Shown: piece after piece, positions 38,549 to 45,907 of the stretch
Layout of the letters: every line of letters begins with the position of its first letter
How positions within the stretch are numbered: position 1 is the stretch's first letter
Virus record (IMG/VR): IMGVR_UViG_3300044617_002308
Location: 1-64,000 of that record
Strand: one strand, 5' to 3'
Length of the DNA: 64,000 nucleotides
Source: a virus
Position numbers and translations under genes: made by a program
Notes under the pieces: model-generated
What the model was told of the DNA's origin: nothing
Database searches by the model: none
Seen by the model: only the letters and a program-made list of their open reading frames with translations

Positions 38549-39108
38549 AAGTCCCTCCATTTCTTGCCGGTGCGCTCGTTGTAAAACGCCGTGAGTCCGG
38601 CCATGCAGAGTTGCCATTGGCAGGTTTTCCCGTCCGTGATGCGAATCCCCATGAGGCCCACCTTGTCGATGAGGTCGTGCAGATCGCTCCAGTCCTCGGG
38701 CGCGTCGTGGGTTTTGGCTTTGCTTGCGGAGATCGCGGGCTTTGGCGGGGCGGTTGGTTCGCCGTAGCACACGCCCTCGGTGTCGTGGCTGTCGAGGCCC
38801 CAATACAGGCGGATGTAAACAAACGGACGGCGCTCGTCCTCGTCGATCCCGCTCTGGTAAATGGCGGTGAATCCTCCCGAGGACGATCCACAGCGGGTGC
38901 GAGCCGCTTCGCGGAGCATTTCGCGGGCGGCTCGGCGCAGGCGGCGCTCGTCGGGGAATTCCATTTCCTGCGCGCTCTCCTCGGTGCGCCATTTCCAGTC
39001 CACGGCCCGCATCATTTGCTCCACTTGGCCGAAATCAAAGGTGTCCATGATCTCGTCGATGATCTCGGTGCAAGCGTCGTCGTGGGTTTTGGGTGCGGTT
39101 TTGGTCAT
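38545..39108 (-). CDS. Hypothetical protein
   Basis: 187 residues from ATG at 39106-39108 (ATGA overlap upstream). Acidic helical N-terminus (TEIIDEIMDTFDFGQVEQMMR), an Arg-rich helix, a beta segment with FVYIRLYWGLDSHDTEG, and a C-terminal CQWQLCMAGLTAFYNERTGKKW. It looks like a compact alpha/beta fold. No family recognised. Confidence 0.5.
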   Translation of the reverse strand: MTKTAPKTHDDACTEIIDEIMDTFDFGQVEQMMRAVDWKWRTEESAQEMEFPDERRLRRAAREMLREAARTRCGSSSGGFTAIYQSGIDEDERRPFVYIRLYWGLDSHDTEGVCYGEPTAPPKPAISASKAKTHDAPEDWSDLHDLIDKVGLMGIRITDGKTCQWQLCMAGLTAFYNERTGKKWRDL

Positions 39109-39560
39109 GGGTTTGTCGAAACAGGGGGTTCTTTGGGCAAGGGCTTTCCGTAATGCCGGCGGATCTTCTCGAAAAACCGCTCGCGGGCGGTGCCGTGTTG
39201 AAAATCCGGCCCGGTTTTTTCCACCTTGGCCCAGTAGTCGAGGATGCGGTCGCTCATGCGGCGGGGGCTTTCCTCCAGTAGGCTTTTGTAGGGCGAGAGC
39301 ACGCCCTGCCAGTAGCCGGAGGCGAGGTCGGCGAGGATGTCCTCGGCCTCGGTGAGCCGTTGGCAGGCTTGGGCGCGTTCGCGCACGGCGCGCTGCTCGG
39401 TCAAAACGCTGTTGGCCCAGCCGTCTTGGCAGGGGTGGAGTTCGCGCAGGCGCTCGGCGGCTTCGCGTAGGCAAAGCGCGGGCACGTCGTCGGGGCTCTG
39501 GATGTCGCGGGCGAGGACATCGAGCGCGCCGGCCAGCGTGAGGGTGTCGCTTCGTTTCAT
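39105..39560 (-). CDS. Hypothetical helical protein
   Basis: 151 residues from ATG at 39558-39560, overlapping the upstream stop as ATGA. All-helical (LCLREAAERLRELH, AQACQRLTEAEDILADLASGYWQGVL), with a basic end (FEKIRRHYGKPLPKEP). Unknown function. Confidence 0.5.
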   Translation of the reverse strand: MKRSDTLTLAGALDVLARDIQSPDDVPALCLREAAERLRELHPCQDGWANSVLTEQRAVRERAQACQRLTEAEDILADLASGYWQGVLSPYKSLLEESPRRMSDRILDYWAKVEKTGPDFQHGTARERFFEKIRRHYGKPLPKEPPVSTNP

Positions 39561-39766
39561 TGGGCGGGGCTTTGGGGGTTGGGCGAGGGCCAGAACGGGA
39601 AATGCCGGAAGTCGCGGGGCTCGGTGACGGGTTTTTCCTGCCCGCACACGCCGCAAATTCCGGTGTGCCAGGTGGAGACATGGCCCTCGGGCATTCCGCG
39701 GCCATAGTCTTCGCCGCAGTCGCGGCATGTCCAGACGGGATAGGGTGGCGGTTCGGAGGCGTTCAT
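39557..39766 (-). CDS. Small zinc-binding protein, paralogue of 37277-37501
   Basis: 69 residues from ATG at 39764-39766. WTCRDCGEDYG and GICGVCGQEKPVTEPRDFRHFPFW give two CxxC pairs and the same PRDFxHF signature as its paralogue. The two copies lie about 2 kb apart in the same operon and lack significant DNA identity, so the duplication is old. Confidence 0.6.
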   Translation of the reverse strand: MNASEPPPYPVWTCRDCGEDYGRGMPEGHVSTWHTGICGVCGQEKPVTEPRDFRHFPFWPSPNPQSPAQ

Positions 39767-39954
39767 TCGCGCAGGATTCGCAGCACGTCGGGGTTGCTTT
39801 TCCAACCGAGGCGCTCGGCCAGCCCGCGGACGCGGCGTTTTTTCTTTGCCGGAGCGGGAGCGGGCAGGTTGTGCTTTTGGGACAGGTGGCGCACGGCGGA
39901 CAGGGTGGCCTCGTAGTCGTAGGGTTGCGGGTGGATGGTTTTGGCGTGGTTCAT
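39763..39954 (-). CDS. Very small basic protein
   Basis: 63 residues from ATG at 39952-39954 with ATGA overlap. MNHAKTIHPQPYDYEATLSAVRHL, then PAPAKKKRRVRGLAERLGW, then NPDVLRIL. The last part could be a small HTH-like helix pair. Function unknown. Confidence 0.45.
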   Translation of the reverse strand: MNHAKTIHPQPYDYEATLSAVRHLSQKHNLPAPAPAKKKRRVRGLAERLGWKSNPDVLRILRE

Positions 39955-40394
39955 CGATGCTTGGCGGTTTTGGCGGCGATTTTCTTGGGTTGGCTGGCGA
40001 ATTGCTCCCCGGCGCGGGTCGCTTCGCGCTTGGCTTGGCTGGTGGCGCGGTATTCGGCGGGCGTGAGGGCGGCAATCGCGCGCTTGGGCAGGTAACGCTC
40101 GCCCGTGGCCTCGGGCCCTTGGGTGCTGGGCTTGCCGCTCTTGGTTCCCCATTTTTCGCGGGTCCATTTGTCGAGGCTTTTCTGGGGCGCGGCCTTCCCG
40201 CTGCGGTAGCCGCCACCGGCTTTCTTGTATTCGGCGGCGAGCATCTGGGCCTTGCGGGCGCTCCATTGGCCCGGTGCCCCGCCCTTGTCGCCGGCGAGGA
40301 GGCGGTTTTTGAGGCGCTCTCGGAGCGCGGGCTGGGTGTAGGTGGGTTTTTTCATGTCACAGGCTTTGCATCCGCAGGGTTTCCCGGCTTTCAT
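39951..40394 (-). CDS. DUF5872-like small protein with Cys-rich N-terminus
   Basis: 147 residues from ATG at 40392-40394. The start MKAGKPCGCKACDMKKPTYTQPALRERL leads into AGDKGGAPGQWSARKAQMLAAEYKKAGGGY and LDKWTREKW. This is the GxxGQWSARKAQxLxxEYxxxGGGY...SLxKWTxExW signature of a widespread phage and bacterial small domain (DUF5872). Its function is unknown; the domain is often fused to or beside nucleic-acid enzymes. An alternative start is the inner Met before KKPTYT. Confidence 0.65.
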   Translation of the reverse strand: MKAGKPCGCKACDMKKPTYTQPALRERLKNRLLAGDKGGAPGQWSARKAQMLAAEYKKAGGGYRSGKAAPQKSLDKWTREKWGTKSGKPSTQGPEATGERYLPKRAIAALTPAEYRATSQAKREATRAGEQFASQPKKIAAKTAKHR

Positions 40395-40714
40395 GGTTCC
40401 TTCACAAAGGTTCCCTCGGGCGTGAGATAGCCTTTGCGGTCCTTGATCTCCTCGTAGGCGCTGGCGAGGCAGTCGGTGAGCTTCAGTCCGCGGATCGCGG
40501 CGTAATTGATCAGGCACACCAGCACGTCGCCGAGGCCGTCGATCACTCCGGCGGTGTCGTGCTTGGCGTGGGCGTCGGCCAGTTCGCCCATCTCGGCGAT
40601 GGCTTTCAAAAGCTGGCTGGTTGTGGTCGAGTTCTGGATGATCTGGCGGGCTTTCGCCCAGGCGATCACGCTGGCTTCGAGGGTTTCGTAGGTGGTTGGG
40701 TTCATGGTTTGCAT
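40391..40714 (-). CDS. MazG-like nucleotide pyrophosphohydrolase
   Basis: 107 residues from ATG at 40712-40714, which overlaps the upstream TAA as TAATG. AIAEMGELADAHAKHD followed by VIDGLGDVLVCLINYAAIRGL gives the ExxELxxA...DxxGDxxVxL metal-binding pattern of all-alpha NTP pyrophosphohydrolases (MazG / phage MazG-like). It would hydrolyse (d)NTPs or alarmone-like nucleotides in the cytoplasm, keeping the pool suited to phage replication. Confidence 0.75.
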   Translation of the reverse strand: MQTMNPTTYETLEASVIAWAKARQIIQNSTTTSQLLKAIAEMGELADAHAKHDTAGVIDGLGDVLVCLINYAAIRGLKLTDCLASAYEEIKDRKGYLTPEGTFVKEP

Positions 40715-41178
40715 TAAAAAACTTCCTGCGGATCGCAAAACCGCACATGCTTCACCGGCACGGTGTAGTTGCGGCATTTGCGGCCCTGCTTGGCGTCGAA
40801 AACCTCTTCGATCTGCCAGTGCCGGCGCGTCCACCCGTAAACCACCGCGGCGGCGGTGCGCTCCGCGTTCTCGATCACATAGGCGAAAACCGGATCGCCG
40901 GCCTTGGTTTCCACCTTGTAGGCTTCGTCCACGATCACGGTCGGGTAGGGGTAGTCTTCGCGGGAGCGGAAATGCAGGTTGCGCACCTTGTGCTCCACGC
41001 GGCCCTGCACCATCAGGTCTCCGGCGTCCGCATACTCCTCCCGCTGCGCCGCATCCGGGCGCGTCCGCTGGGGCGGCAGCCAGACCTTCAAGCCCTTTTG
41101 CCGCAATTTGTCGGCAAAGTCGTTCACCGCCCTGCGGCTGGAATCCAAATCGTTGAGAAAATCCTTGTCGCTTTTCAC
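40714..41178 (-). CDS. Putative PD-(D/E)XK-type nuclease or DNA-binding protein
   Basis: 154 residues. The segment RQKGLKVWLPP...YADAGDLMVQGRVEHKVRNLHF has a D...ExK arrangement (GDLMV / VEHKV) after a helix, as in PD-(D/E)XK nucleases, and continues with PYPTVIVDEAYKVE. The fold call is tentative. It is translationally coupled to both neighbours. Confidence 0.45.
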   Translation of the reverse strand: MKSDKDFLNDLDSSRRAVNDFADKLRQKGLKVWLPPQRTRPDAAQREEYADAGDLMVQGRVEHKVRNLHFRSREDYPYPTVIVDEAYKVETKAGDPVFAYVIENAERTAAAVVYGWTRRHWQIEEVFDAKQGRKCRNYTVPVKHVRFCDPQEVF

Positions 41179-41402
41179 TTGGGCGTCTCAGCGGGGTGGT
41201 ATTTTTCAAGCATCGCGTGCGCGATGTCCTCGATGGCGTGGGCGAGGTGAAAAAGCGCCCAGTCCTGGCGGGTAAGGGGCTCGGGCGGCTGGTTCTTCCC
41301 GGCGCAGATGTCGCGGGCGATCGAACAGGAGAGTTTTGCGCGGTAGAGTTCCGCGCTGCGGGCGAGTTCGCCGAGCTTTTTGGGTGAGCGGGGTTGGCTC
41401 AT
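41175..41402 (-). CDS. Small helical protein
   Basis: 75 residues, MSQPRSPKKLGELARSAELY..., with WALFHLAHAIEDIAHAMLEKYH forming one amphipathic helix. First gene after a 19-bp repeat (31 nt upstream) and a 175-bp gap, so it probably heads a transcription unit. No family recognised. Confidence 0.5.
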   Translation of the reverse strand: MSQPRSPKKLGELARSAELYRAKLSCSIARDICAGKNQPPEPLTRQDWALFHLAHAIEDIAHAMLEKYHPAETPK

Positions 41403-41433
41403 GGAGCCGGGAAGTTTTCACAGCCCCCGGTAA

Positions 41434-41452
41434 TTGTCAAATGTTTTGGCAA
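41434..41452 (-). promoter_or_regulatory. Diverged copy of the 19-bp oriented repeat
   Basis: Minus-strand TTGCCAAAACATTTGACAA, 31 nt before the ATG at 41402, in the longest gap of the early block (41403-41577). The rest of that gap holds short GC-rich inverted repeats (GGGGCTCCGCCCC near 41495 and GGCACGGGCGTGCC near 41556, the latter followed by a T-run on the plus strand). Confidence 0.6.
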
Positions 41453-41577
41453 TTCATGGCGGGTTGTTCACACGCGTGTGAATTGTTCACGATGGGGCTC
41501 CGCCCCAGGGCCCCGATGCTCGCCGCATAGGCGTTCGGGGGTAACGCGATACTAAGGCACGGGCGTGCCCCTGTTTT

Positions 41578-41835
41578 TCAAGGCTTCGCGGGGCGGATGG
41601 AAAAGCCGATCTCGCCCACCGGAATGGCCTGCCCTCGGCATCCTCTCCAGTAGCCTTGGGCCTCCAAAAGCACCACGCGCTTGTCGATCACCGAAAACGC
41701 CTCGCGCAGCCCCACAGGTTCAGGCGTCAACGGGATTTCCGGCTCTCCCTCCACAATCGGGAAAATGTCGTATTTTGTCATGGGCGCGCTCGGTGCTTCC
41801 GGTGAATCCACCGAATCGATCCGCGCTTCAATCAA
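41578..41835 (-). CDS. Small hypothetical protein
   Basis: 85 residues, or 67 from the inner ATG (MTKYDIFPIVEGEPEIPLTP). Beta-rich, with EAFSVIDKRVVLLEAQGYWRGCRGQAIPVGEIGFSIR. Unknown function. It ends just before a gap with a GC-rich hairpin, so it may close a sub-operon. Confidence 0.45.
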   Translation of the reverse strand: MIEARIDSVDSPEAPSAPMTKYDIFPIVEGEPEIPLTPEPVGLREAFSVIDKRVVLLEAQGYWRGCRGQAIPVGEIGFSIRPAKP

Positions 41836-41850
41836 AAACTCGCCGGCGGA

Positions 41851-42090
41851 TTACTTTTTCTTCCGCTTCTTGCTTTTCTTCGGGCGCTGGGGCGGATCGT
41901 CGGGACCGAAATCATCGTAGCTCCAGATCGGCTTTCCGGTGTCTTCAAGGAACGGAAAATGCCGTGTGCAGGATCGCACCCGCTGCCGCATCTCGGCCAC
42001 CGTCTTCGGCCTCTTCTGCGGGTCCATCAAATCCCACAGAAAATCCCGCGTCTTGCGCAGGGCCCCGTATTGCTCAAAGCGCAGGCTCAT
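41851..42090 (-). CDS. Small basic protein
   Basis: 79 residues from ATG at 42088-42090. MSLRFEQYGALRKTRDFLWDLMDP, EMRQRVRSCTRHFPFLED, and a terminal run of lysines (KKSKKRKKK) typical of nucleic-acid-binding tails. Small proteins of this pattern are common in phage operons; no function is known. Confidence 0.5.
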   Translation of the reverse strand: MSLRFEQYGALRKTRDFLWDLMDPQKRPKTVAEMRQRVRSCTRHFPFLEDTGKPIWSYDDFGPDDPPQRPKKSKKRKKK

Positions 42091-42554
42091 AGGGAAAGAA
42101 TTCGGGCGGGCGGGACGCTGCCCCCGCTGGTGCCGGTTTCCGTCGCGGCCCCGGCGTTGCCGCTCGCTGGGTGAGAGCATTGGTGTTCGCGGGTTTTCGG
42201 CCTCCGCGTGGCCCTGTGTCTGCGGCTTCCACAGCGCCGCCCGAAAATGGATTCCCCGCCGCTGGAGTCCCCCGAGAATTCCCGAAGGTGGTGATGCCCT
42301 CCTTGCGCTTGATGCTTTTCCGGCCCGACCACCATACGGTAGCCCTTTTCAGAGGCATCATCTCGTCCGGCAAAGGAACGGGGAAAACTCTCGCAGGAAC
42401 GGGCGCGCGCTCCCTTTTCAGGCGTGGGCGTTCGGGAGTCCAGGGCCATCGAGGGCCGCCCAGTCCCACCAGTCGATAGTGTGCGTCGTTGCCGAGAGGC
42501 CCGCCTGGTCGTGTCATCCACCTGCCTGCGAAATTCTGGAAAATGTTTCACCAT
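42087..42554 (-). CDS. Uncertain gene; two competing frames in this stretch
   Basis: The frame given (155 residues, MVKHFPEFRRQVDD...) starts at ATG 42552-42554 and ends in an ATGA overlap with the next gene, as do most neighbours. However, its composition (Arg/Ser/Gly/His-rich) looks poor. A second frame, 42074-42517 (147 residues, MTRPGGPLGNDAHYRL... MMPLKRATVWWSGRKSI), has more protein-like sequence but overlaps the next gene by 17 bp. One of the two is probably real; neither matches a family I recognise. Confidence 0.35.
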   Translation of the reverse strand: MVKHFPEFRRQVDDTTRRASRQRRTLSTGGTGRPSMALDSRTPTPEKGARARSCESFPRSFAGRDDASEKGYRMVVGPEKHQAQGGHHHLREFSGDSSGGESIFGRRCGSRRHRATRRPKTREHQCSHPASGNAGAATETGTSGGSVPPARILSL

Positions 42555-42820
42555 AAGTTCTTACAAGCCCAGTAGCCGGGCTTTGTCTTGTCGGTTTTCT
42601 CCGCGCAATTGTGGCGGGCATGGAAATTCTTCCGGCGCTTCTCGTTCTTGTGCTTCGTGAAATCACTCATCGAGGCATCGCCGAAATGCACCACCCGCAC
42701 TTTCCCGCTCTCTGGATCGCGCACATACACCGTTCGTTTCTTTCCTGCCGGCGTGACTCCCGCGATCTTGCGCGGTTTGTTGAGCGTGACGGCCTTTCCT
42801 TGGTGTTCGGCGACTGGCAT
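42548..42820 (-). CDS. Conserved basic phage protein (ARHNC...YWACKNLW type)
   Basis: 90 residues from ATG at 42818-42820. VTLNKPRKIAGVTPAGKKRTVYVRD, VRVVHFGDASMSD, RRKNFHARHNC and KPGYWACKNLW give the FGD...RxxFxARHxC...YWxCxxW signature of a small protein widespread in phages and often located near prohead or packaging genes. The paired Cys/His residues suggest metal binding. It lies 4 bp downstream of the small terminase. Confidence 0.65.
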   Translation of the reverse strand: MPVAEHQGKAVTLNKPRKIAGVTPAGKKRTVYVRDPESGKVRVVHFGDASMSDFTKHKNEKRRKNFHARHNCAEKTDKTKPGYWACKNLW

Positions 42821-42824
42821 GGCG

Positions 42825-43454
42825 TTACCCCTCCCCTCCCGTGGTGAGGAGTTTGTTTTCCTCAAGCTCCAGGCTCGCGCGGCGGGCTTTGCTCTCTTCA
42901 ATCCTGCGCCGAAGCTCGTCCAGCGGGATGAAGTCGGTTTTGACTTCATGCTCGATCTTGTCGCCGTAGCGCTTCGCGTTCCATTTTCCGATGAGCCGGA
43001 TGCGCGTATCAATCCGCACCCGCTTGTCCGCGGGGTCCATGAGCGGGTCGTCGGCGATTTCGATGCACTGATCGGCCAAAACGTGCGTTCCGTGCTCCCT
43101 CGCGCGCGCGGACAATTGCGCGAATTCCCCGATTTTCGACTCCCATTCAAACACGGTGGTGATGCACGGCATGTGGTTCATCATGCAAATGCTCTTGAGC
43201 GTTTGGCCCTGCGCGAGCCGCCAGCAAATTTCCTCGGCGATTTCGCGCGAGTAGGTGCTCGGAGCGCCCGGGCCTTTCTTTGGCGGCGGAGTGGCCGCGT
43301 CGTCGGCGAGCAGGCTTTTCTTTGGCGCGCCGTTGTCGTTTTGGGAAAAATCCCCCGCCTTTTTTGGCGTGCCGGAGCCGTCCTCCGGGGCCGTGCTTTT
43401 TTTGCGGCCACGCGGTTTTTCCACGCTCTCGGTGCTGGTGTTTTCCGTTGTCAT
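42825..43454 (-). CDS. terS: Terminase small subunit
   Basis: 209 residues from ATG at 43452-43454 (MTTENTSTES), which overlaps the upstream stop as ATGA; a longer frame would run through the 19-bp repeat. A disordered Lys/Pro N-terminus is followed by STYSREIAEEICWRLAQGQTLKSIC...TVFEWESKIGEFAQLSARAREH, the helix-turn-helix and following helix of phage small terminases, then an acidic oligomerisation region and AKRYGDKIEHEVKTD. It would recognise the packaging site and load the large subunit encoded at 32839-34593. Confidence 0.8.
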   Translation of the reverse strand: MTTENTSTESVEKPRGRKKSTAPEDGSGTPKKAGDFSQNDNGAPKKSLLADDAATPPPKKGPGAPSTYSREIAEEICWRLAQGQTLKSICMMNHMPCITTVFEWESKIGEFAQLSARAREHGTHVLADQCIEIADDPLMDPADKRVRIDTRIRLIGKWNAKRYGDKIEHEVKTDFIPLDELRRRIEESKARRASLELEENKLLTTGGEG

Positions 43455-44044
43455 TTCGTGGGTTGTTTTTTGGAGTGTAAACTTTGTCGATTGTCTCGGC
43501 AATTTTTTTCTTGACGCCTTTTCGGAATCGTCGTTAAAATGGGCTCACTGGTGTGAGCGGAGCAGGAAGTTTGTGTGGTGTTGCTCTTTTGTTTTTTGGG
43601 TTTCGCGTCGATGTGCCTTCGGATGAAACCCGGCACCAATCCTGACTCTTCGGGCGATTCGACAAACACGGGCAGATGTCCGATTCGGATGGTTTCGTTG
43701 AGATATTCCACGCAGTCGGCGAATGTGTGGCAGCGTTTCCAGCAATGCTTTTCGACGCCGGCTTTTTTCGCTTCCTCGTTGTCGATCGTCTCGAAAATTT
43801 CGCGCGGGTGCTGGGTGGTTGTCTCGTCGAATTTCGCGCGCTCCAGGTGGAGTGTCACGGTGGTTTTGGTTCCGTGCACGGTTCGCGTGAAATACACGGC
43901 GTGGTGGCTTTTGAGCGCATCGGCGGCGGCGGCGAAAAGCCACTGGCTTTCGTTCGCGCGGTAGGGACCGGCGAAGGGTTCGAGGTTCGGGGGGATGTTC
44001 TTTTTGTCGAGGATTCGGAGGTGGAGCAGCGGGTTGAGTGTCAT
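43451..44044 (-). CDS. Hypothetical protein
   Basis: 197 residues from ATG at 44042-44044 (MTLNPLLHLRIL). Alpha/beta sequence with DALKSHHAVYFTRTVHGTKTTVTLHLERAKF, a Cys/His pair region (EKHCWKRCHTFADCVEYL), and a basic C-terminal tail. The last residues (NCRDNRQ) are encoded by a 19-bp repeat. No family recognised. Confidence 0.5.
   Translation of the reverse strand: MTLNPLLHLRILDKKNIPPNLEPFAGPYRANESQWLFAAAADALKSHHAVYFTRTVHGTKTTVTLHLERAKFDETTTQHPREIFETIDNEEAKKAGVEKHCWKRCHTFADCVEYLNETIRIGHLPVFVESPEESGLVPGFIRRHIDAKPKKQKSNTTQTSCSAHTSEPILTTIPKRRQEKNCRDNRQSLHSKKQPTK
43484..43502 (-). promoter_or_regulatory. Copy of the 19-bp oriented repeat ahead of the small terminase
   Basis: Minus-strand TTGCCGAGACAATCGACAA, inside the end of the upstream gene and 29 nt before the small-terminase ATG at 43454. 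Confidence 0.65.
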
Positions 44045-44301
44045 GGTTGGTTTTTGAGTTTTTGGTAGTGGGCGAGTGCGGCGTTTTCGGGGTTCTGGGT
44101 TTGGAGGACGGCGGCGAGTTGCTCGGCGCAGTCCTGCCATCGGGAGAGTTTTGCGGCGTCGTCGCGCAGCCAGAGCCGGAGCGTGCGGGCCTCGGTGGTG
44201 AGGTGCTCGATGCTGGCGCGCAGGGCGTCGTTTTCTTTTCGCAGATGCCGGAGTTCGCTGATCAGCGCGTCGATCGCGGCGGGGTTGCTGTCGGATGTCA
44301 T
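44041..44301 (-). CDS. Coiled-coil protein
   Basis: 86 residues from ATG at 44299-44301, overlapping the upstream TAA as TAATG. LISELRHLRKENDALRASIEHL and ARTLRLWLRDDAAKLSRWQDCAEQL are clear coiled-coil helices. Function unknown. Confidence 0.5.
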   Translation of the reverse strand: MTSDSNPAAIDALISELRHLRKENDALRASIEHLTTEARTLRLWLRDDAAKLSRWQDCAEQLAAVLQTQNPENAALAHYQKLKNQP

Positions 44302-44582
44302 TAGGCGTAGGCGGTGGTTTGGTTTTTGAGGTTGCGGTGGGCGTCCTGGAGCGCGGCCCAAAGCATTTGGGCGAGCGGTTGGAGGGTTTGCGGGCGGTGG
44401 CGGCCGATCACGGTTGGCCAGGCCCAAATGCGGGCCTCGATCAGGTTGCCCGTGTGATCGAGGCTCCAGCCGAGCCGGAGGTTTTCGATCTTGCCCACCA
44501 TGTAGTCGGGCGTGACCGCGGGATCGTCCGCGGGGAAGGGTTGCAGGAATTCGGCGAGGGCTTCGGGTGGTGGGTGTGTCAT
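44301..44582 (-). CDS. Small hypothetical protein
   Basis: 93 residues, MTHPPPEALAEFLQPFPADDPAVTP..., with GKIENLRLGWSLDHTGNLIEARIWAWP as a beta core and a helical end. The ATG overlaps, as ATGA, the stop of the overlapping frame in the methyltransferase gene upstream. A 19-bp repeat ends 4 nt before the ATG. Unknown function. Confidence 0.5.
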   Translation of the reverse strand: MTHPPPEALAEFLQPFPADDPAVTPDYMVGKIENLRLGWSLDHTGNLIEARIWAWPTVIGRHRPQTLQPLAQMLWAALQDAHRNLKNQTTAYA

Positions 44583-45907
44583 AAAATGTCAATCGTTTCG
44601 GCAGAGTTCGGAAAAGAGGGTTCGGTAGGCGAGTTCTCCGGTGGTAACGCACACGCCGTTGCCAAGCAGCCGGAGTTCGTCGGTGCGGTTCGTGCAGCGC
44701 TCCATCCACTCGTAAATTTCGGCCAGTTCCGAATCACCGAGGGCGGGCAGTCCGGGCTCGTCCAGCCGAGCGGGACCGCTTGGAGCATCTCCACCCAGCG
44801 AGGGTTGAGTTTGCCGCTCTGCGTCCTCTCCACCATCGGCGTGAGTTCCTTGTATTCCCGCTCCTCGTTGCCCCGTCCGCTCTTGTGGTCGCGGGCTGTT
44901 GGGGTGCCCCAGCACTTCACCTGCGCCGTCAGCGGCATGGTCGCCACATCGCCCTTGGCCTGCCTCGCTGCCCATGTCTCGGGGTTCTCGTCCGTGGTCT
45001 TGCCGCTGCGGGGCGTTGCCCATTGGGCCGTCTTCTCGACCTGTATTGTCAGACTTGGGCTGCAATGCTGGCCTCGGTCGCCGTTCCTCGACACAAAGGT
45101 CGAGTCTCCGGTTGGCTCGTTGGCTCTTGGCGTCAACCACAACCCTTGGCGGCTCCCATCCGTGCTGGGGTTCGCCGGGGCGGCTTGGCCATATGTTGGC
45201 ATGGCAACTTGTATCTCCAGCCTGCCGTCTCCCGTTGGTCCCTGTTTGCTCGGTCTGGTCGGTGATCCGTCCATCTGGGCGCAGGGTGTCGCCCAATTCG
45301 CCGCATCCTGCATCAGCGCCATCGTTCCAAGCGGAATCGAATTGCGATGCTCCTGCGATTTGCCAACCGAGTTCTTCGACTCGTTGACGCTGATCGTGGG
45401 CCAAGATAAAGACCCGCTTGCGTTGGTGCGGTGCGCCGACTTCAGACGCGCTGAATATTCCCCACGCCGTTTGGTAACCGATTGATTCCAGCTCTCCAAT
45501 GACTTCTCGGAGTCCAAGGCTAATGTGTCCTTCGACATTCTCGAAATAGCAGAGTCGGGGGCGAAGAAGTCGAATTCCGTCTGCGATGAAAGGCCAGAGG
45601 TGCCGAGGGTCTTCTGTGCCGAGGCGCTTTCCGGCTGCGCTGAAGGGCTGGCAGGGATAGCCCCCAGTGAGGATGTCCACGCGGTCACGAAACTCTGCCC
45701 ATGGGAAGGATTTAAGATCCGTCCAGATAGGAGCGCAGTCCATGAGTCCCGCTTCCATTTTGCTGACCAGGTTCGCGCAGGCGAAGGCTTCGATCTCACA
45801 AAGAGCGACCGTGCGCAGATTTCGGATAACTCGGTGCAGTCCAATCTCAATGCCGCCGTATCCGGCACAAAGGCCGATGTGTGTAATTGTTTTGGGATTA
45901 TCCACAT
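44579..45907 (-). CDS. Overlapping long frame within the methyltransferase gene
   Basis: 442 codons with no stop in the +1 frame relative to the methyltransferase. It carries protein-like repeated motifs: SWPTISVNESKNS, WATPRSGKTT, WGTPTARDHKSG, and SGKLNPRWVEMLQAVPLGWT. The W-x-TP repeats and LNPxWVExL...P-x-GWT are, from memory, features of phage methyltransferase-associated sequences. It ends in an ATGA overlap with the next gene, whereas the methyltransferase frame stops 4 bp short of it. Either a genuine overlapping gene, or the true target-recognition region reached by frameshifting. The start is uncertain. Confidence 0.45.
   Translation of the reverse strand: MWIIPKQLHTSAFVPDTAALRLDCTELSEICARSLFVRSKPSPARTWSAKWKRDSWTALLSGRILNPSHGQSFVTAWTSSLGAIPASPSAQPESASAQKTLGTSGLSSQTEFDFFAPDSAISRMSKDTLALDSEKSLESWNQSVTKRRGEYSARLKSAHRTNASGSLSWPTISVNESKNSVGKSQEHRNSIPLGTMALMQDAANWATPCAQMDGSPTRPSKQGPTGDGRLEIQVAMPTYGQAAPANPSTDGSRQGLWLTPRANEPTGDSTFVSRNGDRGQHCSPSLTIQVEKTAQWATPRSGKTTDENPETWAARQAKGDVATMPLTAQVKCWGTPTARDHKSGRGNEEREYKELTPMVERTQSGKLNPRWVEMLQAVPLGWTSPDCPPSVIRNWPKFTSGWSAARTAPTNSGCLATACALPPENSPTEPSFPNSAETIDIL
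44587..44603 (-). promoter_or_regulatory. Copy of the 19-bp oriented repeat
   Basis: Minus-strand TGCCGAAACGATTGACA, overlapping the stop codon of the methyltransferase and ending 4 nt before the ATG at 44582. Confidence 0.65.
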
